Shown here piece by piece: positions 1 to 8,025 of a DNA stretch of 64,000 nt. Each line of letters begins with the position of its first letter. Position 1 is the stretch's first letter. This stretch comes from Fulvivirga ligni. GTDB lineage: Bacteria; Bacteroidota; Bacteroidia; Cytophagales; Cyclobacteriaceae. The stretch is from assembly GCF_021389935.1 (NCBI RefSeq), contig NZ_CP089979.1:3577001-3641000 (forward strand). Direction: 5' to 3'. A model generated the notes under the pieces. That model searched no databases. It saw only the letters and a list, made by a program, of their open reading frames with translations, and was not told the DNA's origin. Position numbers and translations under genes: made by a program.

Positions 1-675
1 ATTTTTGCACAAATTACTACAAGTCTAGATACAGCTGAAGTTGTAACGGGACCTGATTCAGTATCAATATTAGACCTCCTTTTTCAAGGAGGTTTTATGA
101 TGGTTCCAATTTTGATTTTATCAATTGGGGCAGTTTACATTTTTGTAGAACGAGTTTTAACTATTAGTAAGGCGGAGAAAACTCCTGATGGATTCATGTC
201 CAAAATAAGAGACATGGTGGAGAAAGGAGATATCAACGGTGCCAAAATTCTTTGCAAAGAGTACAATTCACCTACTGCTCGTATGATTGAGAAGGGCCTT
301 TCCAGAATAGGTAGTCCTTTGAAAAACATCGAGGTAAGTATTGAAAACGTAGGTAAGATTGAGCTTTTCAAGCTGGAAAAGAACTTGTCATTAATGGCTA
401 CCATATCAGGATCGGCTCCTATGCTTGGTTTCCTCGGTACGGTAATAGGTATGATTGATGCCTTTATCGCTATAGCTCAGGAAGAAGGCTCAGTGAGTCC
501 TAAATTACTTTCTGAAGGTATTTATACCGCCATGGTTACTACAGCTGCTGGTTTGTTCGTTGGTATTTTGGCCTATTTAGGCTATAACTATCTTGTAGCA
601 AAAGTGCAGAAGGTAGTTCACAAAATGGAATACAATTCCGTAGATTTTATTGATTTATTACAAGAACCTAGATAA
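1..675 (+). CDS. exbB: ExbB/TolQ/MotA-family proton channel (5' end outside window)
   Basis: Inner-membrane proton channel subunit that, with ExbD, energises TonB for outer-membrane transport. The reading frame is open from base 1 without a stop, and residues before the ATG at 97 (motif LDLLFQGGFMM) match the usual ExbB N-terminal segment ahead of the first membrane helix. The true start therefore lies upstream of the window and the ATG at 97 is internal. The first helix is around VPILILSIGAVYIF. The two ExbB core helices are the SGSAPMLGFLGTVIGM and TAMVTTAAGLFVGI segments, typical of the MotA/TolQ/ExbB domain. exbD follows after 8 bases and a TonB gene after that, so this is an exbB-exbD-tonB operon. 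Confidence 0.93.
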   Translation: MFAQITTSLDTAEVVTGPDSVSILDLLFQGGFMMVPILILSIGAVYIFVERVLTISKAEKTPDGFMSKIRDMVEKGDINGAKILCKEYNSPTARMIEKGLSRIGSPLKNIEVSIENVGKIELFKLEKNLSLMATISGSAPMLGFLGTVIGMIDAFIAIAQEEGSVSPKLLSEGIYTAMVTTAAGLFVGILAYLGYNYLVAKVQKVVHKMEYNSVDFIDLLQEPR

Positions 676-683
676 GCTTATTA

Positions 684-1073
684 ATGGCTCTTCAATCAAA
701 ACATAAAGTAGACGCTATGTTTAGCATGTCTTCAATGACAGATATTATATTTCTGTTATTGATCTTCTTCATGCTTACATCGTCTTTTATTACACCTTCA
801 GGTTTACCTGTAAATTTGCCTTCAAGCAAGGCGTCTACAGTAGAGATGCAAAAGGTTTCCGTTACAATTACAAAGGATTTAGAGTACTTTGTAAATGATA
901 AGCGTGTTACCCAATCTACGCTTGAAAGGGAACTAAAACGCCAGCTAGTTGGTAATGAAGGAGTGGTAGTACTTCATATTGATGAAACCGTACCTACCAA
1001 AAATTTAGTTGAAGTAGCGGGTATAGCTACCTCTTTAGAGGCCAAAGTATCTATAGCTACTGAACCAAATTAA
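684..1073 (+). CDS. exbD: ExbD/TolR biopolymer transport protein
   Basis: Partner of ExbB in the TonB motor. The protein is 129 aa, the usual ExbD length. A short cytoplasmic N-terminus is followed by one membrane helix (about residues 15-35) carrying the TDIIFLLLIFFML segment with the conserved proton-path Asp. A periplasmic domain of about 90 residues follows. The ATG at 684 lies 8 bases after exbB, and the tonB-like gene starts 4 bases after the stop, so the three are co-transcribed. The family call is secure; which outer-membrane receptors it serves cannot be told from sequence. Confidence 0.93.
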   Translation: MALQSKHKVDAMFSMSSMTDIIFLLLIFFMLTSSFITPSGLPVNLPSSKASTVEMQKVSVTITKDLEYFVNDKRVTQSTLERELKRQLVGNEGVVVLHIDETVPTKNLVEVAGIATSLEAKVSIATEPN

Positions 1074-1077
1074 TAAT

Positions 1078-1959
1078 ATGGAAACAACACTTCAGGAAGC
1101 AAAGAATAAAAGGGCAGGATTGATAGTAGCGGCATTAACACATGCCATAGTGTTACTGATATGTCTGTTTATTCTTGCGTGGGAGCCACCAGATCCACCA
1201 CGTCCTGAATATGGTATTATGGTGAACTTTGGCAATAGTGCCAAAGGAACCGGAGATATACAGCCCACACAACCTGTAGAAGAAACGAAATCTGATGAAG
1301 AAGCTGCGCCCGAAGAAGTTCCGGAGGCCGCTGAAGAGCAGGTTTCTGAAGCAGAACCTGTAGTGGAAGAGGCTCAAACTGACGTTCAGGAAGTAGCACC
1401 TACTCCTGTTAGTACACAGCCGAGCCCGGATGTGGTTCCTGAAAAGAAAGTGGAGCAGAAAAAGCCCGAAGTAAAGAAAGAAGTAGTAGAAAAGCCTAAG
1501 GAGGTAACTAAACCTGCTGAGAAGCCACCAGTGAAGCCAAGCACAGGAGCTAATGGTAAATCTGGCACCAATGATACACCTCAAAACTCTAGCCAGGGAA
1601 ATAGTACTGGAGCTACTGGAGATCAGGGAAAACCTGAAGGTAATCTCGATTCAAGAGCGTTGGTAGGAAGCACCTGGGATGGTTCTGGTTCTTCATTATC
1701 TATGACTGGCTGGGTATGGGATTCAAGGCCCGACCCTAAGGATGAATCTAGCGAGAATGGTCGTATAGTTTTTCAGATTAAAATAGACGATAGAGGTGAG
1801 ATCTTGAGCATCACTACCTTAGAGCGTAGTGTTAGTCCTGATGTAGAGAAAAAGTATAGAGCCGCTGTACAGGAGCTTACTTTTAGCAAAACGGCTGATA
1901 ACACTATACCAGCACCGATGTCAACGGGAACCATTACCTTCAATATTAAATCCAAGTAG
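1078..1959 (+). CDS. TonB-family energy transducer
   Basis: 293 aa. One N-terminal membrane helix (about residues 14-35), then a long Glu/Pro/Val/Lys-rich stretch (about 60-155) that would span the periplasm, then a Gly/Ser/Asn-rich linker and a C-terminal domain of about 80 residues (IVFQIKIDDRGEI onward) resembling the TonB C-terminal fold. Third gene of the exbB-exbD-tonB operon. The C-terminal domain is divergent and lacks a clear YP motif, so a TonB/TolA-like transducer is the safe wording. It probably powers receptors such as the SusC protein encoded at 8 kb, though other tonB genes may exist elsewhere. Confidence 0.8.
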   Translation: METTLQEAKNKRAGLIVAALTHAIVLLICLFILAWEPPDPPRPEYGIMVNFGNSAKGTGDIQPTQPVEETKSDEEAAPEEVPEAAEEQVSEAEPVVEEAQTDVQEVAPTPVSTQPSPDVVPEKKVEQKKPEVKKEVVEKPKEVTKPAEKPPVKPSTGANGKSGTNDTPQNSSQGNSTGATGDQGKPEGNLDSRALVGSTWDGSGSSLSMTGWVWDSRPDPKDESSENGRIVFQIKIDDRGEILSITTLERSVSPDVEKKYRAAVQELTFSKTADNTIPAPMSTGTITFNIKSK

Positions 1960-2013
1960 TTTTTATACTGTCAATTTATTGATGAGATTTGTTGATCTTT
2001 TTGATTTTCAACT

Positions 2014-3321
2014 ATGTCAGACAATAAAAACGGTAAATTTTCTTCATATCAAGAGGTTTTAGACTATTTATTTGTGCAATTGCCCATGTTTCAGAAGCAG
2101 GGAGCATCAGCATATAAAAAAGATCTTGATAATACCATAAAACTACTTGCGGCCTTAGATAATCCAGAACGCAAGTTTAAAAGTATTCATGTAGCTGGCA
2201 CTAATGGCAAAGGCAGCACGTCTCATTATCTTTCTGCTATTCTGCAGGAGGCAGGTTATAAAACAGCATTATATACCAGTCCTCATCTCAAAAATTTCTC
2301 AGAACGAATAAAGCTGAATGGCCAGGAAGTATCAGAGGAATATGTGCTTGAGTTTATGAATCGGGTGGTGCCAGTATTAGATGAAGTGAAGCCCTCATTT
2401 TTTGAGTTTACAGTGGCTATGGCCTTTGATTTTTTTGCGAAGGAGAAAGTGGATATTGCCATCATCGAAGTAGGAATGGGAGGAAGGCTGGACTCCACGA
2501 ACGTAATCACTCCGGAATTCTCCTTAATCACCAATATTGGATATGACCATCAGCAGTGGCTTGGCAATACACTGGAAGAGATAGCAGGAGAGAAGGCAGG
2601 CATTATCAAAAAAGGCGTGCCTGTGATCATCAGCGAGCGCCAACCTTCTATCAATGAGGTGTTTGAAGCCAAAGCCAAGCAACATAAGGCGCCTATTGTA
2701 TTTGCTGATGATATTTACGAAGCTGAGTTTGATCATGAGCATCTGGTGCTTAACGCTGTCGATGAGGAGTTTCCGTCATATAGCTTTCACTTGCCACAGG
2801 CAGGGAAATACCAAAAGAAGAATCTTGCAGGCGTTTTAATGGGGGTAGAAGTATTGAACGAGCTGGGGTATGATATTGACCTGGATAATATCATTACTGG
2901 AGTAGAGCAGATGAAAGCGCTTTCTGGCCTTAAAGGAAGGTGGCAAATTATTGATAATGAGCCATTAACAATATGCGATGTAGGACATAATGAGGATGGT
3001 GTGAAGTATATTGTTGAGCAAATTAAGCAGACTCCGCATGAGCATCTACACATGGTGTGGGGTACGGTAAATGATAAAGACATTTCTAAGGTGCTGCAGC
3101 TACTTCCGAAAGAGGCAACTTATTACTTCTGTCAGGCGCATATACCGCGCGCGTTGGAAGCTGCTTCATTAGCCCAGAAGGCCAATGAAGCAGGTTTGAA
3201 AGGCGAAATTATACCAGAAGTGAGCGATGCCATTGCCCAGGCGAGAAGAAATGCTAAAAAAGATGATCTGATTTTTATAGGAGGCAGTACCTTTGTGGTT
3301 GCAGAAATTGAAAATTTATAA
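2014..3321 (+). CDS. folC: Bifunctional folylpolyglutamate synthase/dihydrofolate synthase
   Basis: Mur-ligase family enzyme that adds glutamate to dihydropteroate or tetrahydrofolate with ATP in the cytoplasm. 435 aa, normal FolC length. The ATP-binding loop GTNGKGS is at residues 62-68. The YTSPHL segment and the EVGMGGRLDSTN motif, diagnostic for FolC, follow; the latter includes Mg-binding residues. The C-terminal domain contains the ICDVGHNEDG motif. The stop codon overlaps the start of trmB by one base (TAATG), which suggests translational coupling. Confidence 0.95.
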   Translation: MSDNKNGKFSSYQEVLDYLFVQLPMFQKQGASAYKKDLDNTIKLLAALDNPERKFKSIHVAGTNGKGSTSHYLSAILQEAGYKTALYTSPHLKNFSERIKLNGQEVSEEYVLEFMNRVVPVLDEVKPSFFEFTVAMAFDFFAKEKVDIAIIEVGMGGRLDSTNVITPEFSLITNIGYDHQQWLGNTLEEIAGEKAGIIKKGVPVIISERQPSINEVFEAKAKQHKAPIVFADDIYEAEFDHEHLVLNAVDEEFPSYSFHLPQAGKYQKKNLAGVLMGVEVLNELGYDIDLDNIITGVEQMKALSGLKGRWQIIDNEPLTICDVGHNEDGVKYIVEQIKQTPHEHLHMVWGTVNDKDISKVLQLLPKEATYYFCQAHIPRALEAASLAQKANEAGLKGEIIPEVSDAIAQARRNAKKDDLIFIGGSTFVVAEIENL

Positions 3322-3980
3322 TGGCAAGAGGAAAATTGTCGCGTTTTGCGGCTAATGCTGAAAGACACAATGTAATAGAGCCAGGCAAACCCATCATTGA
3401 TGTGATTAAGGGTAACTGGCATAAGGATTACTTTAACAATGATAATGAAATTACTTTGGAGCTGGCGTGTGGCAGAGGTGAATATACCATTGGTTTATCT
3501 CAACTGTTTCCTGCTAAGAATTTCATTGGAATTGATCTAAAAGGAGATAGAATCTGGAAGGGTAGTGGTATTGCACTGGAAGAAGGAATTGAGAACGTAG
3601 GTTTTCTTAGGGTTCATATCTTAGAATTACAGAAATACTTTGAACCTGGTGAGGTGGCTAACATCTGGATCACATTCCCGGACCCACGTCCTAAAGATAG
3701 GGATGAGAAGCGCAGAATCACGCATGCTCGCTATCTAGATATTTACAAAAGCATTCTTAAACCAGATGGCAATATCTTCTTTAAAACCGATAATACCGGT
3801 CTTTTTGAATATACCCTGGAGGTTTTGAAAGAAAGGAATGATATTAAGGATCTAGTTTATACTTTTGACCTGTATCACTCTGAATTAAAAGATGAGTGCT
3901 ATGATATCAGAACCCGCTATGAGAAGAAATTCAGCGCGGAAGGCCATGATATTAAGTATATGAGGTTTAAGTTCATTTAA
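3321..3980 (+). CDS. trmB: tRNA (guanine-N7-)-methyltransferase
   Basis: SAM-dependent enzyme forming m7G46 in tRNA variable loops. 219 aa. The SAM-binding motif LELACGRGEYT is near residues 45-55. The characteristic TrmB motif FPDPRPKDRDEKRR starts at residue 118, and the NIFFKTDN segment follows. The start overlaps the folC stop by one base. The 3' end overlaps the convergent LytTR gene by 8 bases, so there is no room for a separate terminator here. Confidence 0.94.
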   Translation: MARGKLSRFAANAERHNVIEPGKPIIDVIKGNWHKDYFNNDNEITLELACGRGEYTIGLSQLFPAKNFIGIDLKGDRIWKGSGIALEEGIENVGFLRVHILELQKYFEPGEVANIWITFPDPRPKDRDEKRRITHARYLDIYKSILKPDGNIFFKTDNTGLFEYTLEVLKERNDIKDLVYTFDLYHSELKDECYDIRTRYEKKFSAEGHDIKYMRFKFI

Positions 3981-4644
3981 AAATATCCATTACCTGCTTT
4001 CTATAGGTATTACCTATGGGAAGCAGTTTTTTACCGACTTTTATACAGTTCCCCTCCAAATACTCTACTTTATCAGCGTTTATCAGATAGGACTTGTGAA
4101 TTCTTAGGAAATGTGGCTTTAGCTCACTTTCCACTGACTTCATTGTGGCATTAAACACCAGGTTGTTCTCTCTGCCGTAAAGCTTCAAATAATCACCAGC
4201 ACTTTGTATGTAGTCAATGTCTGCAGGTTTTAAAACATAGGTTCTGTTGTTCGTTTTTACCGTAAAGGGTTTTTGAACAGATATACTCTCATTCCATCTC
4301 TCACATTTTTCAATGGCTTTTTTAAATCTCTCAAATGAGTATGGCTTAACCAAATAATCAACAGCATCCATTTCAAAGCCTTCAATAGCGTATTCTGGGT
4401 AAGCTGTAGTAAAAATAACTGCCGGAGGATGTATAAGCCCTTTTAATAAGTCTAAACCATTAAGCCCGGGTAGATTGATGTCCATGAAAAGTAATTCTAC
4501 CTCTTCATGATTTTTGTTGAGCCAGGTAAGTGCTTCTATTGAACTGTCGAATACTTTTACTATTTCCAGTGCCGGCACAGCATTAACGTAACTTTCCAGT
4601 ATCTCAATGGCTAACGGCTCGTCTTCTACTATAATGCATTTCAT
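3973..4644 (-). CDS. LytTR-family response regulator
   Basis: 223 aa transcription factor with an N-terminal receiver domain (residues 1-120) and a C-terminal LytTR DNA-binding domain (about 125-223, including the FLRIHKSYLIN motif typical of LytTR). Acidic pocket residues are in the EDEP motif, the predicted phospho-acceptor is Asp55 (FMDINLPG), and the conserved Lys is in LVKPYSF. It overlaps the upstream kinase gene by 4 bases (ATGA), making a standard LytS/LytTR two-component pair. Targets are unknown; the lipoprotein gene in the same operon may be one. Confidence 0.93.
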   Translation of the reverse strand: MKCIIVEDEPLAIEILESYVNAVPALEIVKVFDSSIEALTWLNKNHEEVELLFMDINLPGLNGLDLLKGLIHPPAVIFTTAYPEYAIEGFEMDAVDYLVKPYSFERFKKAIEKCERWNESISVQKPFTVKTNNRTYVLKPADIDYIQSAGDYLKLYGRENNLVFNATMKSVESELKPHFLRIHKSYLINADKVEYLEGNCIKVGKKLLPIGNTYRKQVMDIFK

Positions 4645-5657
4645 TTTTTGAGGCTGTTAATGGTAAGCTGTATGGTGTAACTGTCCACATTCTCATCAAT
4701 ATTTAACTGATGCCTACCAAGATAATAAATATTTAACCTGTTTTTGGCGTTGGTTAAACCAATGCCTTCAGTAGATGATTTTTTGCCTTGGTAACTGTTT
4801 TTGATAGTGAAATCAATATCATTTTCAGTGCTTTGCAGCGAAATAGATATAAAACCGGATGGGTTAGCGCCTAGATCTCCATGTTTAAAGGCATTTTCAA
4901 CGAAGGTAAGTAATAGAAAAGGTATAATCTTCTTGTCATTAACTATCGAATGATCGATGGTTAGTGTCACGTTATCACCATATTTCAGGCGCAGTTGTTG
5001 AAGTTCAATATAGTGCTTAACAATTTCTATTTCCAGACTCAAGTCTATGTATTCATCTTTCTGATAAAGCACATATTTTAAAATTTCGCTGAGTTTAAGA
5101 ATGGAAGCAGGTGTTTTATCATCTTTTTTTAAGGCCAATCCATATATGCTATTCAGAGTATTCATTAAAAAATGTGGATTAATCTGAAGCTGTAAGTTGT
5201 AGAGTTGCGCCTGGGTAGCTTCACTATGTAAACGTTCTACCTGAAACCATGCCTTTGATAGTTTTAGTAAACTGCTGATAAATAGGTAGATACAGAATAT
5301 GGTAGTAAGTATATATGCATCTGAAAAAGATACAATAAAATAGTCAAAAGGAAGCCGCGGTATTATTATGTTGAAAACTAATTCATGAATATAATATACC
5401 AATATTAATAGAAGAGGAATTGATAATGCATAGAGCAAATACTTTCGTTTTGAAAGCAGTAAGGGTATAAGTAAAGAAGTATTAATGTAAACCAGCGGCA
5501 CCAGCGATAAATGGAAATAAGCTGAATAAATAATATCAATACTTTTTATTTCATTAGAAATAGAAAAGTAGTAGGTGATGATGAATAAGGATGCACCCCA
5601 AAAGCTGAGGTGCTGAACATACCTGTTTTGAAAAATATGGTTAATAATCGCTTTCAT
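4641..5657 (-). CDS. LytS/YehU-type sensor histidine kinase
   Basis: 338 aa membrane histidine kinase partnered with the following LytTR regulator. The N-terminal 135 residues hold about four hydrophobic helices. A short coiled coil is followed by the His_kinase domain with the INPHFLMNTLNS motif (phospho-acceptor His162). A C-terminal ATPase domain has the VENAFKHG N-box and the GIGLTNAKNRL G-box. It is flanked by 4-base ATGA overlaps on both sides, so lipoprotein, kinase and regulator form one translationally coupled operon on the minus strand. The sensed signal is unknown. Confidence 0.92.
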   Translation of the reverse strand: MKAIINHIFQNRYVQHLSFWGASLFIITYYFSISNEIKSIDIIYSAYFHLSLVPLVYINTSLLIPLLLSKRKYLLYALSIPLLLILVYYIHELVFNIIIPRLPFDYFIVSFSDAYILTTIFCIYLFISSLLKLSKAWFQVERLHSEATQAQLYNLQLQINPHFLMNTLNSIYGLALKKDDKTPASILKLSEILKYVLYQKDEYIDLSLEIEIVKHYIELQQLRLKYGDNVTLTIDHSIVNDKKIIPFLLLTFVENAFKHGDLGANPSGFISISLQSTENDIDFTIKNSYQGKKSSTEGIGLTNAKNRLNIYYLGRHQLNIDENVDSYTIQLTINSLKK

Positions 5658-6235
5658 TCACGGGTATATTTTACGGTCTGATCAAAAACTGATTCATCTT
5701 TAGAATATACCTCAATAAATTTCTGAAGTTCTTTTGGTTGGGCGGTAATCACTACCTCAGCATCTTCTGGATCACCATTCTGAGAAACTAGTTCATGTCT
5801 TAGTCTTATTTGATTTCGTTTGAATAATTCACTTAGTCGCTCTAATGAAAAAGTGGTGATAGACAGTTGATTATCTTTGATTGATACTTTTTGAAAAGTA
5901 TGCATAGGGTAGAGGTTCATAGCGTATACCTCTAAAGCATGATGTAGATCTCCCATTTCAGGAAACATGTCTAGATAGAATTCATTACCTATTTCTACCA
6001 GAAAGGTCTTGAATTTATATTCACCACCAGAGTCGATAATGGTCATAATATAGCCCTCTGAAGTGTCCTCTTTGTTATTTAACTTAAAGGTAAGTTCGTT
6101 TTCCGGGCCTTTCCATGTACCTATTAATCGTTGATTATAACGAATTGTATCTGGTGTATATATAGGGAATAAAGAATATACACAGGAGCTTAAAATGAAG
6201 CTCATGGCTAACAATAGAATAATTGATTTTTTCAT
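5654..6235 (-). CDS. Hypothetical lipoprotein upstream of LytS/LytTR
   Basis: About 193 aa from the chosen ATG at 6235; an ATG 33 bases upstream (6268) is also open but would put a charged tail before the signal peptide. From 6235 the protein begins with a Lys-rich n-region, a hydrophobic core and a lipobox LSSC, so it is a probable lipoprotein. The body is mostly beta-strand-like and polar with no motif I recognise. It overlaps the sensor kinase by 4 bases. By position it may be an accessory sensor or an output of the two-component system; this is inference only. Confidence 0.75.
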   Translation of the reverse strand: MKKSIILLLAMSFILSSCVYSLFPIYTPDTIRYNQRLIGTWKGPENELTFKLNNKEDTSEGYIMTIIDSGGEYKFKTFLVEIGNEFYLDMFPEMGDLHHALEVYAMNLYPMHTFQKVSIKDNQLSITTFSLERLSELFKRNQIRLRHELVSQNGDPEDAEVVITAQPKELQKFIEVYSKDESVFDQTVKYTRE

Positions 6236-6333
6236 TTTTTTAGGTTGAAATACGCCTTTATTTATCAAGGATAATAATTTATTCGATGTGTGACGAAAAT
6301 CAGCAGGTCAATAATGATTTTGGACCGATAAAT

Positions 6334-6366
6334 TTTGAGGAAAGAGAAGACTATTCTTTACCTTTG
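6334..6366 (+). promoter_or_regulatory. Bacteroidota-type promoter for the 6S-like RNA
   Basis: TTTG at 6334-6337, 21 bases, then TACCTTTG at 6359-6366. The latter is an exact match to the primary-sigma -7 consensus TAnnTTTG. The expected start of transcription, about 5-7 bases after the -7 box, is 6371-6373, the first base of a long stem that closes at 6558. No protein-coding frame follows on this strand, so the promoter serves a non-coding RNA. Confidence 0.65.
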
Positions 6367-6370
6367 TGCT

Positions 6371-6558
6371 ACTCACAAGGTCGGCAAGTTTTTTAAACCT
6401 AACATTAAATACAATACCGAGTGAAGCCTTTGATCTAGGCCAGGCCTCACCCGCTTTGCGGGCCTCGTTTTTAGCAGGTTAACAGTGGAAGGCCGAAATT
6501 GTAGGGCAGCTCAAATCCTGTCTTATCGGGGGTTTAAATAACCACGAACCTTGTGAGT
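6371..6558 (+). ncRNA. Structured non-coding RNA, 6S RNA (SsrS)-like
   Basis: About 188 nt. An 11-bp perfect closing stem pairs 6371-6381 with 6548-6558. A second stem pairs 6392-6399 with 6531-6538. A 5-bp stem pairs 6426-6430 with 6489-6493, leaving a large central bubble (about 6401-6425 and 6494-6529). An apical hairpin lies at 6442-6465 with a GC-rich tip. Rod shape, large central bubble and about 185-190 nt length are the 6S RNA pattern; 6S binds the housekeeping RNA polymerase. A U-rich stretch follows the closing stem. An exact promoter precedes it. The fold was worked out by eye, and assignment to 6S rather than another structured RNA is inference. Confidence 0.55.
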
Positions 6559-6561
6559 ATT

Positions 6562-7593
6562 TTAATTTCTCACAGATGATTTTCTAACGATAAGGCTGGT
6601 TTTCAACACAACAGTCTCTGGCTCTATCACCTCATCTTCCTTAGCTTCAATCTCTTTTATTAGTAATCGTGCCGCTTCCTGTCCCATTTGAAATCCGGGC
6701 TGATCAATAGTAGTTAATGCAGGTTCTGTTAGTGATGTAAAACGCCAGTTGCTAAAACCAACCACACCAATATTGTCTGGTATTTTCAATCCTCTTTCCT
6801 TTATAACCAACATAGCTCCAAGTGCAGCTACATCGTTATTTGCAAAGATTGCATCAGGTGGAGTTGGTAGGTCTAACAATTTGTTAGTCAACTCTTTAGC
6901 TACGCGTTCGTCTTTAGATTCTGTTTCTTCTACTATCAGCTCTTCAACTACCGGTAGCCCATGATCCTCAAGGGCCTTTTTATAGCCCTCCAGTCGCTGA
7001 GCAGATAACAAAAGACTTAAAGGTCCAGAAATGTGAGCTATTCTCTTATATCCTTGATCTATGAGGTGCTTTGTACTTTGGTATCCTGCATCGAAGTCGT
7101 CTATGATTACCTGGCTACAGTTAACCGCTGAACAGATTCTATCATAGAAAACCATGGGTATGCCTCTGTTTACTAAAGACTGAAAATGATCATAATTCTT
7201 GGTTTCTCTGGAAACGGAGGCCAATATACCGTCTACACGGTTATTGAATAGTGCTTTTGTATCTACAACCTCACGTTCATAAGATTCATTACTTTGGGAT
7301 ACAATTACGCTGTAACCTGCCGCATAGGCCACATCTTCTATACCGTTGATTACAGTAGAAAAAAAGAAGTGAACCAGTTCAGGGATAATGACTCCTATAG
7401 TATTAGATTTCTTTTGTCGCAAGCTTAGGGCAATTGAGTTTGGCTGATAGTTTAATTTCTCTGCCAGTTCCGTAACTGCCTTTTTCGTTTCAGGGCTAAT
7501 ATCCGGATGATCCTTCAATGCTCTGGAAACTGTAGAGGCACTTACACCTAATGCTTTTGCTATGTCTTTAATAGTAACTTGCGAACCTTTCAT
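6562..7593 (-). CDS. LacI/GalR-family transcriptional regulator of the Sus-like locus
   Basis: 343 aa. The N-terminal LacI helix-turn-helix and hinge (VTIKDIAKALGVSASTVSRAL, residues 6-26) are followed by a periplasmic-binding-protein-like sensor domain (about 60-343) with NNDVAALG and DNIGVVGFSN motifs. It is transcribed away from the susCDE-amylase genes, and the shared 432-base intergenic region carries LacI-type palindromes centred on CAAACGTTTG. In Bacteroidota, LacI regulators in this position usually respond to maltose-type sugars; here that is inference from context. The 3' end lies just after the 6S-like RNA on the opposite strand. Confidence 0.92.
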   Translation of the reverse strand: MKGSQVTIKDIAKALGVSASTVSRALKDHPDISPETKKAVTELAEKLNYQPNSIALSLRQKKSNTIGVIIPELVHFFFSTVINGIEDVAYAAGYSVIVSQSNESYEREVVDTKALFNNRVDGILASVSRETKNYDHFQSLVNRGIPMVFYDRICSAVNCSQVIIDDFDAGYQSTKHLIDQGYKRIAHISGPLSLLLSAQRLEGYKKALEDHGLPVVEELIVEETESKDERVAKELTNKLLDLPTPPDAIFANNDVAALGAMLVIKERGLKIPDNIGVVGFSNWRFTSLTEPALTTIDQPGFQMGQEAARLLIKEIEAKEDEVIEPETVVLKTSLIVRKSSVRN

Positions 7594-7783
7594 CTAATCT
7601 TTCACCTATTTTATCCCCTAAATATAGGTAAAACTAGGGGGAATTTCTTTTACCCGAATAAGAATGTACAAGAGAAGCATTGTGTATAAAGCACATATAT
7701 GAATAATGCAATATTTTTCAATGTTACTGTAAAATGAAGTTTTGGCCCTGAATGCACCCAAATTGAGAATTTACACCTTCTAG

Positions 7784-7797
7784 CGCAAACGTTTGCG
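7784..7797. promoter_or_regulatory. LacI-type operator, perfect 14-bp palindrome
   Basis: CGCAAACGTTTGCG is a perfect inverted repeat with the central CG step and AAACGTTT core typical of LacI/GalR/CcpA-family sites. A related degenerate site (TACGTTTACGTA, 7800-7811) follows immediately, giving two sites in tandem. It sits between the LacI-family gene and susC and is most likely bound by that regulator. Confidence 0.75.
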
Positions 7798-7931
7798 GAT
7801 ACGTTTACGTAACTTTTTCCTTGTAAAACCTTCATAATTAGTTTTATGCGATGATTTTTTTGATAACATTATGTAAGGAAAGTGCATCGAAAGATCCTTT
7901 TCTTAGCTATAAAAATGCGGTTACTGAGCTA

Positions 7932-7944
7932 TGCAAACGTTTGA
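7932..7944. promoter_or_regulatory. Second LacI-type operator upstream of susC
   Basis: TGCAAACGTTTGA carries the same GCAAACGTTTG core as the palindrome at 7784, with one outer mismatch. It is 82 bases before the susC start. Two strong sites about 148 bases apart (centre to centre) would allow DNA looping by a LacI-type tetramer or two dimers; looping is inference. Confidence 0.7.
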
Positions 7945-8025
7945 GTTAATGAACTCATCAAAAGTCGGAATCCGATCATTGGATTAGCTGAAATCTTAGA
8001 ATAATTATATTTTAATTAAACACTT

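Larger units (their letters stand above)
7594..8025. other. 432-base divergent regulatory region between lacI-type gene and susC
   Basis: No credible gene is found here. The region holds two good LacI-type operators and one degenerate one (annotated separately), and a CCCCTA (7615-7620) / TAGGGG (7635-7640) inverted repeat just upstream of the regulator start that could form a leader hairpin. A partial -7-like element TATATTTT lies at 8006-8013, 12 bases before the susC start, but I find no convincing -33 partner. An open frame on the minus strand (7650-7835) runs across the operators and is not protein-like. Confidence 0.6.

Noticed and set aside
97-99. ATG at 97 as the true start of ExbB
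   Set aside because: The frame is open back to base 1 and the residues before it match a family N-terminal segment, so the gene begins outside the window.
1153-1584. Long minus-strand frame opposite the tonB-like gene
   Set aside because: It is a shadow of the Glu/Pro/Val repeat-like region of the TonB protein and has an implausible Phe/Arg/Leu-rich composition.
6371-6558. tmRNA, RNase P RNA or SRP RNA as identity for the structured RNA
   Set aside because: No tRNA-like ends or tag frame, no RNase P core motif, and no SRP GGAA/GCA tip; length and single rod shape fit 6S better.
7650-7835. 61-codon minus-strand frame between the lacI-type gene and susC
   Set aside because: It spans the operators, has Cys/Lys/Phe-rich composition and no domain, and looks like noise.
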